Below are positions 42,167-50,848 of a stretch of 64,000 bases of DNA, piece by piece. This stretch comes from Bacteroidia bacterium (GTDB lineage: Bacteria > Bacteroidota > Bacteroidia > AKYH767-A > OLB10). The DNA lies in assembly GCA_020847635.1 (NCBI GenBank), contig JADLBQ010000086.1, positions 1 to 64,000 on the forward strand, read 5' to 3'. Every line of letters begins with the position of its first letter. Position 1 is the stretch's first letter. The translations under genes were made by a program, and so were the position numbers. Below the pieces are notes generated by a model. That model ran no database searches. It was not told where the DNA came from and worked only from the letters and a program-made list of their open reading frames with translations.

Positions 42167-43094
42167 TATGTTTAAAGCACATCATCTGCTTGGAATCAAA
42201 GACCTCGATACGGAAGACATTGAACATATTTTCAAGACAGCTGATAACTTTAAAGAAGTCATTAATAGACCTATAAAGAAGGTGCCTTCACTTCGTGATG
42301 TCACCATTGTTAATCTTTTCTTCGAGAACTCAACCCGAACCCGTATCTCATTTGAGCTTGCTGAAAAAAGATTATCTGCAGATGTCCTTAATTTCTCAGC
42401 CTCCTCTTCTTCGGTCAGTAAGGGTGAAACACTGATCGATACCGTAAGAAACATTCTTGCTATGAAAGTAGATATGGTTGTCTTGCGGCATCCCATGGCA
42501 GGTGCAGGAGTGTTCCTTTCACGTCATATCAGTGCACGCATTATCAATGCTGGTGACGGGACCCATGAACATCCAACTCAGGCACTGCTGGATGCCTTTT
42601 CTATTCGTGAAAAACTGGGAACGCTGAAAAAAGTTAAAGTTGCAATTGTTGGTGATATTCTGCATTCACGGGTTGCTTTGTCTAATATCTTACTGCTGCA
42701 AAAAATGGGAGCTGAAGTGATGGTCTGTGGTCCGTCAACACTGATTCCTAAGTTTATCAATAAGCTGGGAGTAAAAGTAGAACAGAACCTGAAAAAGGCA
42801 CTGCAATGGTGTGATGCTGCTAACATGTTACGCATTCAGCTCGAGCGCCAGGATATCAGGTACTTTCCTTCATTGCGCGAATATTCAATGCAGTATGGAC
42901 TTAACAGAGAAATTATGAATTCAGTGAATAAGGAGATACTGATTATGCATCCTGGACCAATTAACAGAGGAGTGGAAATAACCAGTGATGTGGCCGACAG
43001 CCCTCATTCCATCATTCTGGACCAGGTTGAAAACGGTGTTGCAATCAGGATGGCCGTGCTTTACTTGCTGGCAGGTAAAAAAGCAACATCCTGA
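42159..43094 (+). CDS. pyrB: Aspartate carbamoyltransferase catalytic subunit
   Basis: Condenses carbamoyl phosphate with aspartate in pyrimidine synthesis. The 311-aa protein shows the carbamoyl-phosphate loop FFENSTRTRISFE, the loop from the next subunit SSSSVSKGETLIDT, HEHPTQALLD, and HPGPINRGVEI near the C-terminus. Start: the ATG at 42159 overlaps the pyrR stop; another ATG at 42168 is equally possible. The gene is in the pyrR operon. No pyrI regulatory subunit follows. Confidence 0.95.
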   Translation: MSNMFKAHHLLGIKDLDTEDIEHIFKTADNFKEVINRPIKKVPSLRDVTIVNLFFENSTRTRISFELAEKRLSADVLNFSASSSSVSKGETLIDTVRNILAMKVDMVVLRHPMAGAGVFLSRHISARIINAGDGTHEHPTQALLDAFSIREKLGTLKKVKVAIVGDILHSRVALSNILLLQKMGAEVMVCGPSTLIPKFINKLGVKVEQNLKKALQWCDAANMLRIQLERQDIRYFPSLREYSMQYGLNREIMNSVNKEILIMHPGPINRGVEITSDVADSPHSIILDQVENGVAIRMAVLYLLAGKKATS

Positions 43095-43118
43095 TGTTGA
43101 AATTTAATTTTAATTAGC

Positions 43119-43148
43119 TTTGTAATGCGTGTGATTGTACTATTTTTG
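43119..43148 (+). promoter_or_regulatory. Promoter of the STAS-T9SS-rnz operon
   Basis: The best full match in the window: TTTG (43119-43122), an 18-base spacer, and TATTTTTG (43141-43148), 36 bases before the STAS gene ATG. Both boxes equal the Bacteroidota consensus TTTG/TAnnTTTG. Confidence 0.72.
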
Positions 43149-43184
43149 ATTCAGTTATAAAAAGCAGACCAGAATCTATTTACC

Positions 43185-43526
43185 ATGAGATACTCTCTTG
43201 ACAAAAACGAAAAGTATGCAGTTTTTAAATTGCACGAACAAAAGCTCAACACACTAATCTCAGCAGAACTTAAATCTGAAATGTTGATTATAAACAGTCA
43301 GGGATTTAATAACATCATTCTTGACTTGACTGATACATTATACTGTGATTCTTCAGGCTTGAGTGCAATTCTTGTTGGCAACCGGGTTTGTCGCAATGCC
43401 AGCGGTCAGTTTATCATAACTGGTTTGTCTGAGAATGTCAGAAAACTAATAACCATTTCACAGCTTGATACGGTTCTGAGTATTAGTGATTCAATTGATG
43501 ATGCTGTAGTTGTTATAAACCAATAA
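43185..43526 (+). CDS. STAS-domain anti-sigma factor antagonist
   Basis: Single STAS domain, 113 aa, cytoplasmic. The signature around the phosphorylatable Ser is YCDSSGLSAILVG (Ser57), with the usual beta-strand/helix order before it (IILDLTDTLY) and after it (FIITGLSENVRKLI). In the SpoIIAA/RsbV model, phosphorylation of this Ser by an anti-sigma kinase controls partner switching. No kinase is adjacent. It starts the operon that also contains a T9SS cargo and rnz. Confidence 0.9.
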   Translation: MRYSLDKNEKYAVFKLHEQKLNTLISAELKSEMLIINSQGFNNIILDLTDTLYCDSSGLSAILVGNRVCRNASGQFIITGLSENVRKLITISQLDTVLSISDSIDDAVVVINQ

Positions 43527-43538
43527 TATCAGTTAATA

Positions 43539-44300
43539 ATGAAAAAAATACTTACATTTCTATTGATTTCAATCTTAACGATACCGGCTGTATTCTCTCA
43601 ATGTACACCCGATCCGAATATCACTCAGCCGGGTATTTATCCTGATAGCGCAACCGGACTGGCTCCGGCTATTGTCGGACAGCCTTATAATCAGGTCATG
43701 CAGTTTAAAATCCCGGCTGATACTGCAATTGTCTATAACGGGATTCCATTTGTTGCTACAATCCTTTATTTTAAGTTACTAAATTTTACTGGACTGCCGG
43801 CTGGAATCACCTACAGTTGTAATCCGGCTTCCTGCATTTTCCCAGGTGACTCTAATGGCTGTGTTTTATTGTCAGGGACTCCAACAACTCCTGGTATTTA
43901 TCTATTAAATGCTGAGATTGAAGCTGCTGGTCAGGTGACATTTGCCGGCCAGCCAATTACTATTACACAGACTGAAAATATTGATTATTATTATATTGTA
44001 GTTGGCATTAGCGGGATTGCAGAAATCAATCCTGCTGTGGTTAATCTGGGCCAGAATTATCCCAATCCTGTTACTCAGGGGTTAACGGATATTGATTTTT
44101 ATACACCCCGTTTAGGTGAATTCAGCTTTAAGCTGATTAATTTGCTTGGTAAGGAAGTTATCTCAAGAAAGGTGACTGCTCAGAAGGGAATGAATACAAT
44201 AAAACTTAATGTGAGCAGTATCCCGCCAGGAGTTTATATGTATTCCCTTACCGGGAAAAGTTCTACACTTACTAAACGGATGATTATCCGCAAATTGTGA
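43539..44300 (+). CDS. Secreted protein with T9SS type A C-terminal sorting domain
   Basis: Extracellular or surface protein of 253 aa. Sec signal peptide (MKKILTFLLISILTIPAVFS), then a Cys-containing Ig-like module with the putative-Ig pattern LPAGITYSCNPAS...LSGTPTTPGIY (about residues 85-130). The last 80 residues are a T9SS sorting domain: NLGQNYPNPVTQG, DIDFYTPRLGEFSFKLINLLGKEV, and SSIPPGVYMYSLTGKS...TKRMIIRKL. Cargo for the Por/Gld secretion machinery. It lies between the STAS and rnz genes with 12- and 7-base gaps, so it is co-transcribed. Adhesion or surface binding is possible; no enzymatic motif is visible. Confidence 0.9.
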   Translation: MKKILTFLLISILTIPAVFSQCTPDPNITQPGIYPDSATGLAPAIVGQPYNQVMQFKIPADTAIVYNGIPFVATILYFKLLNFTGLPAGITYSCNPASCIFPGDSNGCVLLSGTPTTPGIYLLNAEIEAAGQVTFAGQPITITQTENIDYYYIVVGISGIAEINPAVVNLGQNYPNPVTQGLTDIDFYTPRLGEFSFKLINLLGKEVISRKVTAQKGMNTIKLNVSSIPPGVYMYSLTGKSSTLTKRMIIRKL

Positions 44301-44307
44301 AATTAGT

Positions 44308-45213
44308 TTGGAGCTGACTATACTTGGCAGTAATTCAGCCGTACCGATATTTGACCGCCATCCATCAGCTCAGGTTCTGGCTGTAGGCAACCATCTTTTT
44401 CTGATTGATTGTGGTGAAGGTACTCAGATGCAGATGATGTACCACAAAGTACGTTATCACCGGATTACCCATGTTTTTATTTCACACCTGCATGGAGATC
44501 ATTACTTTGGTCTCATTGGTCTTTTGTTTACCATGCACTTGCAGGGAAGAACCCAGGAAATTCACCTCTTCGGCCAGCAGGAACTGATGGATACCATTGA
44601 ATTGCAGTTCAGACTTTCGGCTACAGAACTACGTTATAATTTAATCTTTCACCCCATTCGTCACTTTAACTCACAAATCATTTTTGAGGATGAGCAGGTA
44701 AAAGTAAAAACAGTTATTCTCAATCACAGAATACCTTGTACCGGATTCGTTTTTATAGAAAAGCCCGAATCAGGCAAATTGGTTATTGAGAAACTCAAAG
44801 CATATAATGTCCCGGTTGAGCTTTATCACCGGATTAAGGAAGGTGAGTCTTACATTACAGAAACAGGAGAAGAAATTCCATCCTCAGTATTTTGTTTACC
44901 ACCACCGGATGCACGCCAATACGCTTATTGTTCGGATACGCTGTATTCAGAAAGTATCATTCCCGAAATTCAAAATGTTGATCTGCTCTATCATGAGGCA
45001 ACTTTTATGGATGACATGGCTCACCGGGCAGAAACCACCTTTCATTCAACAACCCGGCAGGCTGCTGCAATAGCTGCCAAAGCAGGCGTTAAGAAGCTGA
45101 TCATCGGACATTTCTCATCCCGGTATCGTAATCTGGAACCGCTGCTGGCTGAAGCCCAGGAAATTTTCTTGAATACTGATTTAGCTATTGAAGGCCGGAA
45201 ATGGAAAGTTTAA
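44308..45213 (+). CDS. rnz: Ribonuclease Z
   Basis: Removes 3' trailers from tRNA precursors. The 301-aa protein is a metallo-beta-lactamase-fold nuclease of the RNase Z subfamily: MELTILGSNSAVP, LIDCGEGTQMQM, the zinc motif HLHGDH (His60, His62, Asp64, His65), and the late motif GHFSSRY. The start is TTG at 44308; it agrees with the usual first residues of the family, and no ATG lies close. It follows the T9SS cargo gene by seven bases. Confidence 0.94.
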   Translation: MELTILGSNSAVPIFDRHPSAQVLAVGNHLFLIDCGEGTQMQMMYHKVRYHRITHVFISHLHGDHYFGLIGLLFTMHLQGRTQEIHLFGQQELMDTIELQFRLSATELRYNLIFHPIRHFNSQIIFEDEQVKVKTVILNHRIPCTGFVFIEKPESGKLVIEKLKAYNVPVELYHRIKEGESYITETGEEIPSSVFCLPPPDARQYAYCSDTLYSESIIPEIQNVDLLYHEATFMDDMAHRAETTFHSTTRQAAAIAAKAGVKKLIIGHFSSRYRNLEPLLAEAQEIFLNTDLAIEGRKWKV

Positions 45214-45304
45214 TTCCTTATATAGTTCAGCAATTTTACCCAGCTTTGAAATAATACCGGCAGAATTCATACTGATTTTCTTCTTTTGCTAAAACAATCA
45301 GGTT

Positions 45305-46309
45305 ATGATTAGAATTGCTATTAATGGTTTTGGCCGGATCGGTAGAAATGTTATTAAAATCTTATCAGAAAAAGAGGGCATTGAGGTGATTGCAATCAAT
45401 GATCTTACAGATCCCGGAACTCTGGCACATCTGCTCAAATATGATTCGGTACATGGCAGATTCAACGCTAGGATCGCTGCTTCATCAAATGCTATTATTA
45501 TAAATGGTAAATCAATTCCGGTTTTTACAGAAAAGGATCCTTCCCAATTGCCCTGGAGAGAGCAAAAAGTAGATGTTGTAATTGAATCAACCGGAAAGTT
45601 TACTGATCCCCTGAAAGCACGTGCTCATATTGAAGCCGGTGCAACGAGAGTCATCATTTCTGCACCTGCCAGGGGAGAAGTCAAAACCATTGTCCCGGGG
45701 CTGAATGATGAACTGCTTGACGGAACTGAGGAGATAGTTTCCTGTGCGTCTTGTACCACGAATAATGCAGCTCCGATGATTCAGTTACTGGACGAGAACT
45801 GGGGGATAGAATCAGCTCATATAACAACTGTGCATGCTTACACCGGTGACCAGAACCTGCAAGATGCACCTCACCGCGATTTGCGAAGGGCACGGGCTGC
45901 AGCTCATTCCATTATTCCGACTTCAACAGGGGCAGCCAAAGCGTTGACTATGGTATTCCCGCATCTGGCCGGTAAGTTAGGAGGTGCCGGTATCAGGGTT
46001 CCGGTTATCAACGGCTCCATTACCGATATTACCTGTATCGTAAAGAAAGAAACGGATATTAAGTCTGTCAATCAGGTGTTCAGGGAAGCAGCTGCCGGTA
46101 AGTTTAAAAATATTCTTGAATTTACCGATGAACCAATCGTTTCAGTTGACATCATTGGGAATCCCTATTCCTGTATTTTTGATTCAAAGCTTACCAGTGT
46201 TCTGGGACGAATGGTGAAGGTTGTTGGTTGGTATGATAATGAGATGGGTTATTCTCACCGGTTAACTGAACTGGCTCTTAAGGTGTGGAAAGGTGTGTTG
46301 ATGCAGTAA
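45305..46309 (+). CDS. gapA: Glyceraldehyde-3-phosphate dehydrogenase, type I
   Basis: NAD-dependent glycolytic dehydrogenase, 334 aa. N-terminal Rossmann motif INGFGRIGRNV, nucleophile Cys150 in SCASCTTN, and the conserved His in TTVHAYTGDQ. WYDNEMGYSHR closes the catalytic domain. The Asp in AINDLTD after the second strand suggests NAD preference. Monocistronic; 401 bases of empty DNA follow. A near-consensus box TTCTTTTG (45281-45288) lies 16 bases upstream of the ATG. Confidence 0.96.
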   Translation: MIRIAINGFGRIGRNVIKILSEKEGIEVIAINDLTDPGTLAHLLKYDSVHGRFNARIAASSNAIIINGKSIPVFTEKDPSQLPWREQKVDVVIESTGKFTDPLKARAHIEAGATRVIISAPARGEVKTIVPGLNDELLDGTEEIVSCASCTTNNAAPMIQLLDENWGIESAHITTVHAYTGDQNLQDAPHRDLRRARAAAHSIIPTSTGAAKALTMVFPHLAGKLGGAGIRVPVINGSITDITCIVKKETDIKSVNQVFREAAAGKFKNILEFTDEPIVSVDIIGNPYSCIFDSKLTSVLGRMVKVVGWYDNEMGYSHRLTELALKVWKGVLMQ

Positions 46310-46710
46310 ACTGGCAGAGCAGGAGATATCCGTAAAGGCATACTAGGGATTAAGAATCGTGATCCATACCAAAAGCTGGTGCTAGCAGTTATAAATCTTT
46401 TAGGATTGCTTAATATTAGATACCAGATCAGCGTATCAATGAAACTTCTGAGTTTACAGAATGTTTTTTAACCTGCAACTGAAATGTTATTTGAGATTAT
46501 CGTTGCAATTTATGTTTCTTAAATCGGTAAGCAAAAAGGGGCGTTACAATAGAGGTATTGTTCGGGATGTGGTTATCAATTCTTCTTGAATTCTTAATGC
46601 AGATGAAAGAGTTGCAGGAATTCAAAAAATAACGGGTTGGTACCGGTTACTTCTGTTGATTATGGTTTAGCCTTCCGGTTTACATGAACAATTGACTATT
46701 CACAAATGCA
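46310..46710. other. Intergenic region between gapA and the WbqC gene
   Basis: A 401-base AT-rich stretch between convergent genes. I see no gene, tRNA, repeat, or terminator with a proper stem and T-run. Confidence 0.4.
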
Positions 46711-47310
46711 TCAGGCCTGGGTGTATTGAGCAGCGTTAAAAATCAAATCAAGAATACTAAGGTTAGGTTTAAATGCAAACCGGTCTGAATAGACTTGTGC
46801 ATAAGAGATATCACGGGATAAATGCAGAAAATGAGAGCTGTGCTTCAAACTGGCATGCCTTTGGTCATTTTCATAGTTGTCAGTATATTTCTTAGTGAAG
46901 GTAATCAATGGATCCTGCTTAAGGCATTTAAAAATCCATTTTAAGAGCAAATCATTGAATACGGTTAGCCTTTCTGGTGATGAGCAAAATATATTTTCGA
47001 GTTCTTCAAAGTAGAACTGAAAGAAAGCAGCACGGCCATAGGCCGAACGGATTGCATTCAGGTGTTGTCGTTGCCAGGGTTGATCATAGCAGATTCTTAC
47101 CTGATGTACCGGTATTTTAATTTTACTGTGTTTTACCGGAATGGAAAGCTGCAAGATTCCGTTAGCTGATAAAACAGAATAATGATTGCGGATTGTTTGT
47201 TTAACGAAATGTTCATGAATATCAATGACAGCACCTCCCGACTCAAGAATCAGCTTAATGTAACCAATTGGAGGAAGACAGGAAGTTGTCAGAACAGGGA
47301 ACCTTCCCAT
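46711..47310 (-). CDS. WbqC family protein
   Basis: The 199-aa protein matches the WbqC-like family, named from an O-antigen gene cluster; biochemical function unknown. The diagnostic parts are LPPIGYIKLILESG near the N-terminus (the family consensus has a QPxYLP-type start), LSIPVKHSKIK, and the core WQRQHLNAIRSAYGRAAFFQFYFEEL, reading as a conserved aromatic helix. No signal peptide. Its gene follows lepB by 13 bases and is probably cotranscribed. A role in glycan modification is inferred from the family name only. Confidence 0.83.
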   Translation of the reverse strand: MGRFPVLTTSCLPPIGYIKLILESGGAVIDIHEHFVKQTIRNHYSVLSANGILQLSIPVKHSKIKIPVHQVRICYDQPWQRQHLNAIRSAYGRAAFFQFYFEELENIFCSSPERLTVFNDLLLKWIFKCLKQDPLITFTKKYTDNYENDQRHASLKHSSHFLHLSRDISYAQVYSDRFAFKPNLSILDLIFNAAQYTQA

Positions 47311-47323
47311 TCAGCACACAAGG

Positions 47324-48409
47324 TTAATGGTGAATAATATTAAATAGCCGCTTCCATCTTATTTTGTTGAAGAAGTTTCCGTTCTTATCCCAAGACATCC
47401 AGATAAAAACAGCTTTACCAACAATATGATCTTCAGGAACGAAACCCCAGAATCGGGAATCGGCTGAGTTATGCCGGTTATCACCCATCATCCAGTAATA
47501 ATTCTGTTTAAAGGTATATTCATTCGTTTCTTTTCCGTTAATAATGAATTTGCCATTTTCTTCTTTAAGGTCATTACCTTCGTATTTCATAATCAGCCTT
47601 CTGTAAATCGAGATGTTCAGTGAATCAAGTTTTACAGTAACACCTTTTTTGGGAATATAAATCGGTCCGTAGTTGTCCACATTCCACGGAAACCGGGGAT
47701 CATGAGGGAAAATAAAATCCTCATATATACCTGCAGGCTGGATCATTCGTTCTACACTTTTGACATTGGCAAACCCTTTCAGTTTATCAGCATTCTGCTG
47801 AGTCAGAAAATAACGGTAAAGGCCGGGAGCATATCCGGGGCCGCCATCAGTAATTCCCATCTTTTGAAGCGTCATTGAATTGAGTGGAGAACCATCGGTA
47901 TTGACTTCATAAACGAACATACTGTTCTCAGGTGATTTTTCTGGTTTGCCATTAACCCATACCAGCTGATTTTTTATCTGAATGGTATCACCTGCAATAC
48001 CGATGCAGCGCTTAATATAATGGGTCTGCTTATCAATGGGCCTATCATCTTCCATTGGATAATTAAAAACCACAATATCGTCATTCTTGATTTTTGAAAA
48101 ACCCGGCAACCGATAATAGGGAAGTTTGATTGCCTCTGAATAGGCTTTCCCACCAATTAACGGCATCTCCTGATGTGCAAAAGGAAAAGCAAGAGGAGTT
48201 ATGGGGGTACGCGCTCCATAACTAACCTTACTTACGAATAAAAAGTCTCCAACCAGCAATGATTTTTCCATTGATGGTGTTGGTATGGTAAATGCTTCAA
48301 TCAGAAAAGTTCGGATTAAGGTTGCGGCAATTACTGCAAACACAATAGCATCAATCCATTCACGGGTTTTGCTTTTTCTTTTGCTGCTTCGCCAGAATTT
48401 CCAGTTCAT
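47324..48409 (-). CDS. lepB: Signal peptidase I
   Basis: Cleaves Sec and Tat signal peptides at the outer face of the inner membrane. Length 361 aa, with a large insertion between the catalytic boxes, as usual in Bacteroidota. One N-terminal membrane helix (AIVFAVIAATLIRTFLI) precedes the catalytic Ser46 in IPTPSMEKSL; Lys133 in HYIKRCIG is the general base. The later box YWMMGDNRHNSADSRFWGF is complete. The start codon is preceded by a near-consensus box TACCTTCG (48428-48435). Confidence 0.94.
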   Translation of the reverse strand: MNWKFWRSSKRKSKTREWIDAIVFAVIAATLIRTFLIEAFTIPTPSMEKSLLVGDFLFVSKVSYGARTPITPLAFPFAHQEMPLIGGKAYSEAIKLPYYRLPGFSKIKNDDIVVFNYPMEDDRPIDKQTHYIKRCIGIAGDTIQIKNQLVWVNGKPEKSPENSMFVYEVNTDGSPLNSMTLQKMGITDGGPGYAPGLYRYFLTQQNADKLKGFANVKSVERMIQPAGIYEDFIFPHDPRFPWNVDNYGPIYIPKKGVTVKLDSLNISIYRRLIMKYEGNDLKEENGKFIINGKETNEYTFKQNYYWMMGDNRHNSADSRFWGFVPEDHIVGKAVFIWMSWDKNGNFFNKIRWKRLFNIIHH

Positions 48410-48636
48410 TTTTTTAGCTTAGGGGGCGAAGGTAAGTTTTAATCATTGGCTTCAAAATAGAATCTTTCTAACTCTGCTATAAAGTTTTGTTAAAGATAAT
48501 GTTAATAGAAGCACTGTTGAATAAAGGCACTTGGAGCTTAAATAGCTGAATTTGACATTATTCTGAAATCCTAAAACAGTGTTAAAAGTTGTTTGTAATC
48601 CGTACACATTCACGGGCAGTTCATAGTTTCAGAATT

Positions 48637-48644
48637 TATTTTTG
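48637..48644 (+). promoter_or_regulatory. -7 promoter box of the DUF4369/thioredoxin gene
   Basis: TATTTTTG, exact consensus, 20 bases before the ATG at 48665. Confidence 0.55.
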
Positions 48645-48664
48645 CCTGTCAAGTATTTTCGTTT

Positions 48665-50119
48665 ATGAGAACAAAACTGTTTATTCTGATTGTTTCTTTT
48701 GTGATTCTGGCTCCGTTTGCTTCGTTGGCTCAGAAGGGATTCAATATAAAAGTGACTGTTAAGGGAGTAGCCAAAGACTCAATTTGTTATCTGGCTAATT
48801 ATTATGGTGATAAACAGTATCTACTGGACTCTGCTAAAGTAGGTGCTGACGGTTCTGTGACGTTTAAAGCTGATACATTATTACCTGGAGGACTTTATCT
48901 TTTTGTACTACCAGGCAGAAATTATTTTGAAATGGTGGTTGACAAAGAGCAGCGCTTTATAATGGAAACGGATACGGCTGATCTGGTTGCAAATATGAAA
49001 GTGCAAGGTTCAAAAGATAATCAGGTATTCTATGACTACCTCCGGTTTATTGGCTCAATTTCAAAAAGGGCAGAGGCCTATCGGGCTGAATATGATAAGG
49101 CAAAGGAAGGTTCTGCCGAAAGGGAAGCCGCAGAGCAGAAACTCCGGAACCTGAATACAGAAGTTGTTGAAAACAAAACCGAATTTCTGAAAAACAATCC
49201 GGATGCTTTTATGTCAAAGGTATTCCTGGTAACTAAAGAAATTGAAATCCCCGAGGCTCCCAAGAACCCAGACGGAAGCACAGATTCCACATTTGCCTAC
49301 CGGTATTACAAAGAGCATTTCTTTGATAATATTGATATGAAGGATGAACGGCTGATTCGCACACCTGTATTTCATCAGAAAATTGAGCAGTATATCAATA
49401 AACTCACTCCCCAAACTCCTGATTCAATCATTGTATCTGCTGACAGGCTTGTAAGTCTTACACGGCCGAATAAGGAAATGTTCAAATATATTGTTTGGTG
49501 GATTACCAATCATTATGAAACTTCTAACATAATGGGTTTTGATGCGGTTTTTGTTCACATGGCCGAAAAGTATTATACCAAAGATCAGGCTTATTGGGTT
49601 GATTCAACTACCTTGTATAAAATCCAGGAACGGGTTAAAATTCTGAAACCAATACTCATCGGAAAGAAGCTTAGAAACTTGGTTTTAAAAGATACTGCAG
49701 GTGTTTACCGCTCAATGTACGATATTAAAAAGCCGTATACACTGATCTATATATGGGATCCTGATTGTGGTCATTGTAAAAAAGCAACACCCCGGCTCAA
49801 AGTACTTTATGATCATGCTAAGAAATATGGGTTTGAAATTTATGCTATTGATAATGAAGCAGAACATGAAAAGTGGCTCCAGTTTATCCGTGAACATAAT
49901 TTGAACTGGATTAATGTTGCTGATATGGATTTCAGAGATAATTTCAGGTATGAATTTGATATTCACTCAACACCTCAGATGTTTTTATTGGATGCAGAAA
50001 AGAAAATCATAGCTAAAAAAATTGATGTCGAAACACTCAGTAATATTCTGGCGGATAAATTCAATAATCCTGAATTAAAATTAGAACCTGAAAAAAAGGA
50101 TGGTGCAGAACAGCACTGA
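48665..50119 (+). CDS. DUF4369-DUF5106-thioredoxin-like periplasmic protein
   Basis: Exported thiol-disulfide protein, 484 aa. Signal peptide ends at LAQ. An N-terminal DUF4369-like beta domain (about residues 22-120) is followed by a helical DUF5106-like middle and a C-terminal TlpA-like thioredoxin domain with Cys368-Gly-His-Cys371 in WDPDCGHCKKATP and the cis-Pro STPQMFLLD. Its partner may be a cytochrome c maturation or OMP-folding client; none is adjacent. The stop codon overlaps the T-run of an opposing terminator. Confidence 0.88.
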   Translation: MRTKLFILIVSFVILAPFASLAQKGFNIKVTVKGVAKDSICYLANYYGDKQYLLDSAKVGADGSVTFKADTLLPGGLYLFVLPGRNYFEMVVDKEQRFIMETDTADLVANMKVQGSKDNQVFYDYLRFIGSISKRAEAYRAEYDKAKEGSAEREAAEQKLRNLNTEVVENKTEFLKNNPDAFMSKVFLVTKEIEIPEAPKNPDGSTDSTFAYRYYKEHFFDNIDMKDERLIRTPVFHQKIEQYINKLTPQTPDSIIVSADRLVSLTRPNKEMFKYIVWWITNHYETSNIMGFDAVFVHMAEKYYTKDQAYWVDSTTLYKIQERVKILKPILIGKKLRNLVLKDTAGVYRSMYDIKKPYTLIYIWDPDCGHCKKATPRLKVLYDHAKKYGFEIYAIDNEAEHEKWLQFIREHNLNWINVADMDFRDNFRYEFDIHSTPQMFLLDAEKKIIAKKIDVETLSNILADKFNNPELKLEPEKKDGAEQH

Positions 50120-50148
50120 AAAAAAAGAGCCCCGCTTGGAGCGAGGCT
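50119..50148 (-). terminator. Intrinsic terminator on the minus strand
   Basis: On the minus strand the hairpin is AGCCTCGCT-CCA-AGCGGGGCT, nine pairs including one G-U, then C and eight T. On the plus strand the same sequence has a C-A mismatch and no T-run, so it is built for the minus-strand transcript. Confidence 0.8.
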
Positions 50149-50217
50149 GCATAAACGAAAAGACTAACCCTATGAAACCATGTATTTTAAATACGAATAC
50201 GCTGCTTTAAATTGTGT
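50119..50217 (-). ncRNA. Candidate small RNA ending 3' to the thioredoxin-like gene
   Basis: The minus strand has a perfect promoter box (50229-50222), then about 95 bases without a coding frame, then a hairpin followed by C and eight T residues (terminator at 50119-50148). Within the transcript, GTATTTAAAATAC could form a small hairpin near 50177-50189. No gene upstream on this strand reads into it without passing about 630 bases, because panB ends at 50849. The RNA would be about 95-100 nt and could base-pair with the 3' end of the thioredoxin-like mRNA only at its last bases. I cannot assign a known RNA family; Bacteroidota sRNA families such as Flavo-1 should be compared. Confidence 0.5.
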
Positions 50218-50221
50218 GTGA

Positions 50222-50229
50222 CAAAAGTA
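50222..50229 (-). promoter_or_regulatory. -7 promoter box of the candidate small RNA
   Basis: TACTTTTG on the minus strand, exact consensus. A weak TTTA at 50247-50250 is spaced 17 bases away as a possible -33 element. Confidence 0.5.
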
Positions 50230-50848
50230 TCCGTAGCTGGAGTGTTTAAACATTCAGATGACTAAGGTTATCAACAGGTTAAAGTTAATTGCAGGATGCT
50301 ATTTTAGGTAATAAAAACTCTTGTTTTTAAATAAAATGCACAACAGCAACTGAGTAGGTAAGAACAAGGTTATGATTCAGGCAGGAACTTGTAGTTTTCA
50401 AAATGCAATTCAGCAAATACAATAACACGAAAGAGTAGCACTGTTTTGATCAACATACTTAGTTGAAACAGCCTGTAAAGCATGTCATTAAACTCACAAT
50501 CTATTCGATTGGCTGAGTAATAAAAGCATATTCAATTAGTGCTACCATCCAGGTGATTAAAACAGATCTGGAATGTTTTGCTTTCATATCAGTTATTTGT
50601 TTTAAAAGTAAGTGACTGTATCAAGCTAAAGTTGAAAAATAATTTTAAACAGAAAGAAGAATTATGAACAACTCTGAATATTCCATTTCCTGGAATACTC
50701 CTTAAAATTTTCTGTTATCCAATCAAACTTAGAGGTTATGCGGAAGATTAAACCTAAACGAACGGATGTGTATTCAAAGTGATGATTTATTCAGGATAAT
50801 AAAAGAACAAAAGCTTAATTGAAACAGTAACAATTACATTGAAGATGT
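50230..50848. other. Long intergenic region downstream of panB
   Basis: Roughly 620 bases of very AT-rich DNA between the small-RNA promoter and panB. No gene, tRNA or convincing terminator for panB is visible. The length, in a compact chromosome, leaves room for unseen RNA features. Confidence 0.4.
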
